A stretch of 64,000 bases of DNA from assembly GCA_014905825.1 (NCBI GenBank), contig JACGCN010000084.1, positions 22,924-86,923 on the forward strand, in the 5' to 3' direction. The translations under genes and the position numbers were made by a program. Below the pieces are notes generated by a model. It was not told the DNA's origin, ran no database searches, and worked only from the letters and a program-made list of their open reading frames with translations. This document shows, piece after piece, positions 57,365 to 64,000 of this stretch (the first letter of the stretch is position 1; each line of letters opens with the position of its first letter). The stretch is from Lyophyllum atratum (taxonomy: Eukaryota; Basidiomycota; Agaricomycetes; Agaricales; Lyophyllaceae).

Positions 57365-58772
57365 ATGCTACCACGAACGCAGGTTCCCCCCGTCCTCGCT
57401 CCATGTCGCCTTCGACACGCGCGTACGTTTCACCGAGGCATCGCAGTCACCTCGGAGCAAGCGCAACCTCCAATAACCAGCGTCGAACACGGGAAGGACG
57501 GGGTATCGCGGTCCTACCGTCCTCTCCGAGGAACCTAACTCTGCCATTCTGGGGCAAAAAGTTTCTGCAATCTCCAGCAGATGCCTTGGCCGTAATAAGA
57601 GCCGTAGAGCGTAAATATGGTGCCGTCAAGGAATACAAGTTTCAGAGGGTACGTAGGACTCCATCCCACGAAGTTTCGCTTAACGAAAGTTGTGAACTGT
57701 CAGGATTTCGAGCTGCCGACGCATTATCAAAACTCGATAAATGTAACGTTTCGAGATCCGAAAGCTTTTGAGCGTATTCCTGTCGAAACAGAAACCATCT
57801 CGTCACCCTCCCCACCACGATTCGCAACCGGCCGGGTGGTATTGGTCTAGACGAACTAGACCAGTCCTTCGAGCTGAAGAATATAAGGAATCAAACATTC
57901 CTACCTTCGGGAATGTAATGGAAGACATCGCGGAGAGCGGAAAAGAAGAAACTGCCTTTACAATTCAACGATCCAGTATGATATCCTCTACTTTCATGTT
58001 TACTATGTTCACCAACGATTTCGTCGCTTCCCCAGGTACTAATTGGTTCACCGCACCCCTAGTTGGGACATTGCCGCCATCCGAAGACGTAGCCCGAAGC
58101 TTTATCCGATGGGGTGGCTTCCATGAACTACCGCCAGTTTCAACAGATACCCTGATATCTCAGACGAAGGTCTTCCTTCCATCTGCCGTCGACAATGCTC
58201 GAATGCGATGTGCTTTACGAACATATAGCGAAGCGCTCCGTATACCCAAATCCTTATGAACCCTTTCAACGACGGCTCCTGATCAGCCGTCCCACCCTGG
58301 ATTGGGAACCGCTTCCTGGCCACGAGTCTGCGCCAACAGACACCCCAATGCCTAGTACCATTCAAACCTTTGTTTCCTCCGTCCCCGCTTCCCCCGGCCC
58401 AGACTTCCAACCTAACGCTTCAACTTCTACGCAAAACTTTGTGGACATCATGCAAGATTCTCCGCTTCCCGGAGTCAGGACTTCCACCTCAATTCCTGCG
58501 TCAGTAGCTGAAGTTGAAGCTATCGCCGCTTCGATGGCTAACCACCTTCACGACCGAAACAAACGATGTCTCCCGAGAGAAAGAAGCCACAGCGCCAACG
58601 CCAAGCACAGGGTCAAAAGAATAGTCAGCACTCTATGAGAGAGTTGCGCGACCAGTCGTTGCGGGCGCGACAACAGGAATCAGCGAAGCGATCACAGAAA
58701 CAGCGGGAGTCGGAGCCGTCGACGGTCAAGGACAAGATCTCTAATTTCTTCTCCAATTATTCTAGTATATAG
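57365..58772 (+). CDS. uncharacterised protein, probably mitochondrial (frame breaks; 3' end uncertain)
   Basis: ATG 57365 (MLPRTQVPPVLAPCRLRHAR) gives a basic, presequence-like N-terminus. The body starts LTLPFWGKKFLQSPADALAV / IRAVERKYGAVKEYKFQR, then across an intron (57649-57704) DFELPTHYQNSINVTFRDPK / AFERIPV. This alternation is reminiscent of an RRM-like fold but not decisive. RPGGIGLDELDQSFELKN, FVASPGTNWFTAPLVGTLPP and RSFIRWGGFHELPP follow in shifted frames. The C-terminus is Ser/Pro-rich. Three frames compete after about 58560, ending at 58624, 58638 or 58772; I extend to the last because KRSQKQRESEPSTVKDKISN looks coding. Function unknown. Confidence 0.5.
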
Positions 58773-58990
58773 ACATAATAAACAAGCCTTGCCTTTGCTT
58801 CTTACCCTATCTTTATGCCCACGTTAGCTGCAATGAATATGTTGACAACGAACGAGGATTGAGGAGAGGGACCGAATCTGTTTGTCATTGTTTGGATCCA
58901 AAGTTGTCGCACCCGTCCTCGCAATTTTGGTCACTGTACGCAAAACCCCCCTCAAGATTTCAACGGCGTCGGCACACCTCAAGATTCAAA
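58773..58990. promoter_or_regulatory. RPL33 upstream region
   Basis: 218 bp before the RPL33 ATG. No open frame of note; contains the probable promoter of this highly expressed gene. Confidence 0.4.
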
Positions 58991-59672
58991 ATGGGCTCTA
59001 CTAGGTGAGAATCGCTCTGAAGGCTTGCGGCTGGTCTAGCGCTTGGATGGAGGATCTGGGCGGAGTGGAAGAGATGGATTGCTTCAGACAGTACAGGATG
59101 ACGCTTCACGAAATAGCCAAATCTTGGCCGAGCTTGCACCTTCCGACGTTTCAACCCTCGCATTCTCCAATACTGGCGCTCGATGTGCTGAAACCTTTCG
59201 TTCCGCAGACTGTACAGCAAAGGCCGCGTATTGGGCCACAAACGCGCGCGCAACACCCGCCCCAACACATCGCTGATACAGATTGAGGGTGTTGCGACGA
59301 AGGAGGACGCTCAGTTCTACCTTGGAAAGGTCCGTTTGCCCCTCCCATATTCCTTGAACCCACCTCATGATATTGCAGCGTGTCGCCTTCGTTTACAAGG
59401 GCAAACGCGAGATCCGGGGTACTAAAGTACGAGTCATCTGGGGGTGAGCAAATTATCGAGTCTCTACGTATCACCCCAACTCATCGCTCGCCACATATCA
59501 GACGTGTGACAAGGCCGCACGGTTCATCAGGCGTCGTAAAATCAAAATTCCGCCATAACCTACCCCCTCGCGCATTCGGTGCCGCCGTCCGAGTGGTGCG
59601 TAATTGTGCCTCGATTACGACTCTCTGCGTATATTGATTGCTTGGTAGATGCTTTACCCCTCGAACATCTGA
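58991..59672 (+). CDS. RPL33: 60S ribosomal protein eL33 (RPL33 / RPL35A)
   Basis: Large-subunit ribosomal protein. Exons 58991-59004, 59209-59329, 59379-59443, 59502-59595 and 59649-59672 total 318 nt, giving 105 residues, the normal size. Exon 1 is only 14 nt (MGSTR, split codon) and is followed by a 204-nt intron, a layout common in ribosomal-protein genes. The protein reads [79 protein letters not shown] and ends AVRVMLYPSNI with TGA 59670-59672, all family hallmarks. No frame breaks, unlike the genes around it. Confidence 0.96.
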
Positions 59673-60137
59673 ACCGTTTTGTACACACATGGCCTTCCTC
59701 ATTTCGTATCGTATACGGCAATATGATATGTTTACATGCGCAACCGTGATATAATGAATACATGGGAGAATCGCGAACAGGATCGACGGTACTAACAACA
59801 TTTTATTTTACCTGCGGCACCTACTTGTCCCGATGACCTTGAGTTCTGAGTTCTGGCTGCATTTGACTTCGGATCTTTCGTGAAAACTCTGAACCTCTCA
59901 AACTCTATCGTTCATGCATCATTGTGCTTCGATACGAGCCCTTACGAGCCCTCCCCTACTTCCAAGTATGCACCTGAGGGAGCCTGCCAAAACCCACGGC
60001 GACGGGCCTACGGCAGTGCCAGTAGATGCCATGACCCGATCACGTGATATACCGGCAATTCCGTTCCCCAGCAGAGTTGTAATTAGTTCCGTCCCCACTC
60101 CTCAACCCGTTCCCACCTAGCACTACACCCCTCTACC
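59673..60137. other. intergenic, RPL33 3' end and GCDH promoter
   Basis: 465 bp. No family-like frame. The short open frame 59914-60120 runs up to the GCDH leader and is probably chance. Confidence 0.45.
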
Positions 60138-62116
60138 ATGTTTCGCCTCTCTCGCACTGGTCCAGCTCGCATTATCCAAACCTCGCTGAAGCAGACCGTT
60201 GCCAGCCGCCGCGCAGCCTCGACTGGTAGACCATTTCCAGTAACTCCGTTCTACGCGTCAATTGACTATCAATAGGTTTGGCAAAGTTCCAATGGGAGGT
60301 ATAGTCCAAAGAAAGATACTCGTGTGAGGATATGAACATTGGCACCTTAGGATCCCTTGAACCTCGAATCTCTGTTGACTGAGGACGAAGTTGCAATTCG
60401 GTGAATCCCATCCGTAACCCCTTGACTTAATTTCTTAGTTAACCTGTTGTTAAAGGGACACAGCGCGCGACTACTGCCAGGCAAACAGGCTCACCCTCTT
60501 TTCTCTTGTAAAGTACTGACGTCTCAGTAGGAGAAACTTCTTCCCCGAGTTCTGCATGGGTGGAGGACGGAAGGCGAGTAGAAGATCCGACGTCCTCCCG
60601 AGTGTTCCGCTGATTTACGACGCGTCGTTTCCTCGTCATATAAAGAATTTAACCATGACATTATCCCTGAAATGGGTGCGCTTGGACTGCTTGGCCCTAC
60701 GATCACAGGTTATGGTTGTGCAGGCGCAAGCAACGTTGCTTACGGCTTGATTGCGAGGGAGATCGAGAGGTCAGTGGTGATGCAAACACTTTGGAGAATC
60801 CTTCATAAAAATTTGTTCCAGAGTCGACTCAGGATACCGTTCAACAGCTTCCGTGCAGTCGTCGTTGGTCATGCTATCAATGAGTTTGGGACAGAGGCGC
60901 AGAAAGAGAAATATCTCCCTCGACTAGGTTGATCGCATTCCCGCAGCATTCTTTGATTTACTAATCTTTGTACAGCCAAGGGAGAGATTATCGGTGCTTT
61001 CGTATGTGTTATTCCTTGCAGTGCGCCAACTAGATTAACACTCAAAGCAGGGTCTTACCGCCCAACCATGGCTCAGATCCGCAGGAATGGAAACACAGCT
61101 GAAGAAGGATGGTGGATTCATAATCAACGGAAGCAAAACATGGATTTCTAACGCACCCGTCGCGTAAGCTTGGTCCGCCCGGCACGCGAGTCAAATCTAA
61201 CACTTTGACAGCGATGTCTTCGTAGTTTGGGCAAATTGTAAATGGGACAACAAAATCCGCGGTTTCTTGCTGGACAAGTACGCCACTGCTATCAATCACC
61301 CTAATCTTGCAGATACTGAAAGTAAACTTCAGGGTCTAAGGGTCTCAGCGCTCCCCAATCAAGAATAAACTCGCACTTCGTGCTTCGCTCACGGGTTCTA
61401 TCTTTATGGATTCCGTTAAAGTCCCATGACGCCCTGTTGCCAAAGACCAGGGGCTTGGGCTCACCTTTCTCATGTTTGAACTCGGCTCGGTGCGCATGTC
61501 CGCGCTTCTTGAGTCATCTTATGATTTTGGGTGTTTAGGTTTGGGATCATGGGGTGTTATGGGTGCGCTCGAAGACTGTGTCACAGGACTCGGGCATACG
61601 CCCTCGAGCGACACCAGTTCAACGACCGCTGCATCCTTCCACTTGTTCAAAAGCTCGTCGAGGCCCAGACTGAGTCACCCTCGGACTCCTGGCCAGCTTG
61701 CAGGTAGGTAGGCTGAAGGACGAGGGTAAGCTTGCACCGGAGATGATTAGCCTCGTGAAAAAGAACAACTGCGGCAAGGCATTGCAGCATTCCCGAGTTG
61801 TTCTTGACATTTTGGGCGGTAATGCTTGTGCTGACGAGTGAGTCAAGTCTGAACGAGTGCTGCGTGCAAGAATTTATATGATTTGCATCTAGATACCATG
61901 TTGGGCGGCATGTCGCGAATCTTCAGGTCACCAACACTTATGAAGGTGAGCTTAAGTGTTCTGGACCCGTTAAATATCTATTGACAAGCTCTCTCTCAGG
62001 CACAAATGTTTGTCATATTATCATCGTTTATTGAGGTTCCCTGACTCCTTTCACAGGACATTCATGCCCTCATCCTTGGAAAAGCGATGACCGGCATCCC
62101 AGCATTCGCAAACTGA
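60138..62116 (+). CDS. GCDH: glutaryl-CoA dehydrogenase (mitochondrial acyl-CoA dehydrogenase family; frame breaks)
   Basis: FAD enzyme of lysine and tryptophan breakdown, converting glutaryl-CoA to crotonyl-CoA. ATG 60138: [20 protein letters not shown], a good mitochondrial presequence. Then [31 protein letters not shown] and [11 protein letters not shown]. Next come [20 protein letters not shown] / [60 protein letters not shown] (by frame repair), [20 protein letters not shown] and [15 protein letters not shown]. The catalytic-Glu motif [18 protein letters not shown] leads to TGA 62114-62116. Frame breaks near 60600, 60880, 61080, 61340 and 61500-61650 prevent a literal single frame; the order and motifs leave little doubt about the enzyme. 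Convergent with the polymerase gene, 70 bp apart. Confidence 0.88.
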
Positions 62117-62186
62117 CCTTCTTCAATCAATGTAATCAAACCCGCATATCAATCATTAAAACGACGAAGGATTACAGGCTTCTTCA

Positions 62187-64000
62187 TCATACATCCGCGT
62201 TCCGAAACGCTGGATCGATCCATTCCACCAAATAGTTCAAATACCTCTTTTTCACTCTTTGGGAAGAACATTTTTGAATCGTGTCGGCGGGTTCTGGCAA
62301 TACCTTGTTATTTCGTCCGTCCACATAGGGATAGGCGACATACATTCCGGAACTGTCGAATTTCATCCCTCTTGAAGGACGGATTAGATATATCCCATGA
62401 ATGATAGCCTGGCAACGACATACTTCTCTTTCTTAGCCCACAGTCGCAGGTCCCGTTCGAACATTTTTGAACCGTCCTGTTCCTGATTTCAGCAATAGTA
62501 AAAGGATCTCTCAAAGGACTTTACCACCCGACCACGGCACTCCAATGGGCCTCGGGTGCCGCGAAGATTAGATCAAGCCTGCGATGTAACGTTTCCTGTT
62601 TGCCGTCTGATGGGAACTTGAACACAGTCAACGCCTTCTCAAGCGAGTCCCAATGAGTGGTCCGTAGCGCGTTATGTTCGTGAAAGCCAGATAGATCTGT
62701 GTGAACAGCGTAACTGTGTGAACTAGACCATCTTATCGGCTGGGGCGTATGCTCACGCGTCACATGGGTAACTAGACCTATGCCGGTATACTTCGTGAGG
62801 GAGCTATTTCCCAGACTGAGATAAACACGTACCACGGTCGTAAAGCCTGTGAACGAGCTCTTACACAGACCCTTGACTCGCTCGCCACCGCTTCGGATGT
62901 CCGGATGGCTGATGACGATGTCAACGTCATTGCTCTGCGGTTTTCCGCGGCGATGCCTATTATATGCATCAGGCGTACGCGTACATTGCCTGGACGATTC
63001 GAACCTACCCGCCAACGATGGTGCTAACACACCCACGCTGAGCTCTTCCAGTTCAGCCATGACAACGGCATGCATTTCTTCAACCTCGTCGATGGGTATG
63101 GGACTGCCAAGTCATTCCGCAGGACCAGCGCTGTTTGATAGAGAGATCGGGTAATCGCTCCGTTCTTGGGACACGTCGTCCATTTGGCGTAAATATAACA
63201 TTCGTCTTCGAGCTTGGGACCCGTCGTCGCCGACGGCACGTCATAGTAGCGTTCCATGTCTTCAAGTGTCCGAAGGCCGATACTGTATAACATCCGCGCT
63301 GTCGTAGGACCTACGCCGTGGATAGTTGTGAAGCCTTGAGCGACTGAAACCGCTCGGATTTGCGTATTGTTTCTTGTTGGTATTACTCCTTAGGAAAGGG
63401 CATAATTATTTAAGGAACGTACGGCTTTCCTCGATGACTCCAGATTCCATAATTCTTTTATCTGTTCCAGATCAATACCACTTCAAGTGCAAGTAGTAAT
63501 AACTTGATCACCTTTGATAATATCTTCTCCCCTAAGTGGGGCAGCCGTACAACCTCTTTGAAATTCTCAGTTGTTATCTCGTGAGGGTAAGCTATTCACA
63601 TGTTGTCAAAATGAGGCGCAAGACGGAGGTACTCTCTCACATTTGATTATCTTGAGGAACTATTTAGTCCGCGCGTCCCAAAATAGAGTAATTCAGACCT
63701 ACCGCAATAGCACGTTCATAACTCAGAGCATTGACAGTCTTCCCTTCCAATCGCGTTGCATGCGCAGGGTGCTTAGTTCAACGCCAGCGCCTGATTGGAC
63801 AAACAAGCGGGCTGGCACGAAGGCACGCGTACGGAGCTGCGTAGTTGGATAGAATTCTTCGGCTTACGGTGGCTTTTGTTAGGCCATCAGCTGACACGCG
63901 TGGCGTCGATCCAGGTGGTGGCGTAGTGTGACGAGTTGATGCACACCGCACGATGGAAGCCTGCAGTCGGGGCAATTCTTCACTGTCTCGTCGTGAAGTT
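62187..64000 (-). CDS. family X DNA polymerase (Pol lambda/Pol IV-like), 5' end off-window, frame breaks
   Basis: Gap-filling repair polymerase. Reading right to left: the 8-kDa region fragment KTVNALSYERAIA near 63715-63755, then ELWNLESSRK. The fingers follow: GFTTIHGVGPTTARMLYSIG and LRTLEDMERYYDVP. The palm is at about 63070-62520: EMHAVVMAELEEL-type helix, then RRGKPQSNDVDIVISHPD with the DVD metal ligands, RVKGLCKS and TDLSGFHEHNALRTTHWDSL. The thumb reads RRLDLIFAAPEAHWSAVVGW, then FPKSEKEVFELFG and EWIDPAFRNADV with TGA 62187-62189. Several one-base breaks change frame (for example before the GGYRRGK-like motif and before EWIDPAF). The BRCT domain expected in fungal Pol X would lie to the right of the window. 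Confidence 0.85.

Noticed and set aside
1..64000. CRISPR arrays, bacterial operons or prophage
   Set aside because: No regularly spaced direct repeats; all genes are intron-bearing and eukaryotic.

Overview
The window is eukaryotic nuclear DNA from a filamentous basidiomycete, most likely an Agaricomycete. The genes have many short spliceosomal introns (about 45-65 nt), pyrimidine-rich leaders and monocistronic packing with short divergent or convergent gaps. Gene content is typical of fungi: chitin synthase, Zn2Cys6 regulator, Paf1-complex Ctr9, dynactin p25, TRK potassium transporter. I see no rRNA, convincing tRNA or CRISPR array. About 24 protein genes are supported.

Layout. 1-2176: 3' part of an alpha/beta-hydrolase. 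2503-6500 (-): CTR9. 7477-8479: ribosomal protein uS2 (RPS0). 8685-11753: Afi1/SPA (DENN-type) trafficking protein. 11754-13740: no gene seen. 13741-15901: Zn2Cys6 transcription factor. 15902-17356: non-coding and carrying a 297-bp mariner-type MITE. 17357-18412 and 18759-20112: zinc-finger-like and R3H-like proteins. 20249-24328 (-): division-1 chitin synthase. 25281-26068 (-) and 26135-27021 (+): dynactin p25 and a TMEM70/186-type mitochondrial protein sharing a 66-bp divergent promoter. 27758-28562: small secreted protein. 28768-36405: metabolic cluster of two flavocytochrome b2-type FMN dehydrogenases flanking an isocitrate lyase/PEP mutase-superfamily enzyme. 36505-38171 (-): F-box/LRR protein. 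38374-43095: Fe-S RecB-like nuclease / RNase-H-like / SAP / SF1 helicase fusion. 43186-44553: PP2A leucine carboxyl methyltransferase. 45096-50030: eIF4G. 50442-54032: TRK transporter. 55465-56634 (-): NFKBIL1-like. 56698-57284 (-): small mitochondrial-type membrane protein. 57365-58772: unknown. 58991-59672: RPL33. 60138-62116: glutaryl-CoA dehydrogenase. 62187-64000 (-): family X DNA polymerase, incomplete at the right edge.

Most interesting biology: (i) the flavocytochrome b2 pair plus ICL/PEPM enzyme looks like a small organic-acid, possibly oxalate/glyoxylate, cluster. Both dehydrogenases lack a mitochondrial presequence and both end in Thr-Lys-Leu, a PTS1-like tripeptide. One copy needs three GC-AG introns, at two of which its paralogue has ordinary GT-AG introns. 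(ii) The nuclease-helicase fusion resembles bacterial TM0106-type nuclease-helicases more than canonical Dna2. (iii) The MITE has near-perfect ends and a TA duplication.

Quality warning. Genes left of about 38 kb splice cleanly. From about 38.5 kb rightwards several genes (nuclease-helicase, eIF4G, TRK, NFKBIL1-like, 56.7-58.8 kb, GCDH, Pol X) show repeated single-base frame breaks, mostly loss of one base from a short homopolymer, with conserved protein on both sides in different frames. RPL33 and the methyltransferase in the same stretch are clean. I read this as consensus sequence error rather than gene death. Spans in that half are reliable as loci, but exact reading frames are not.
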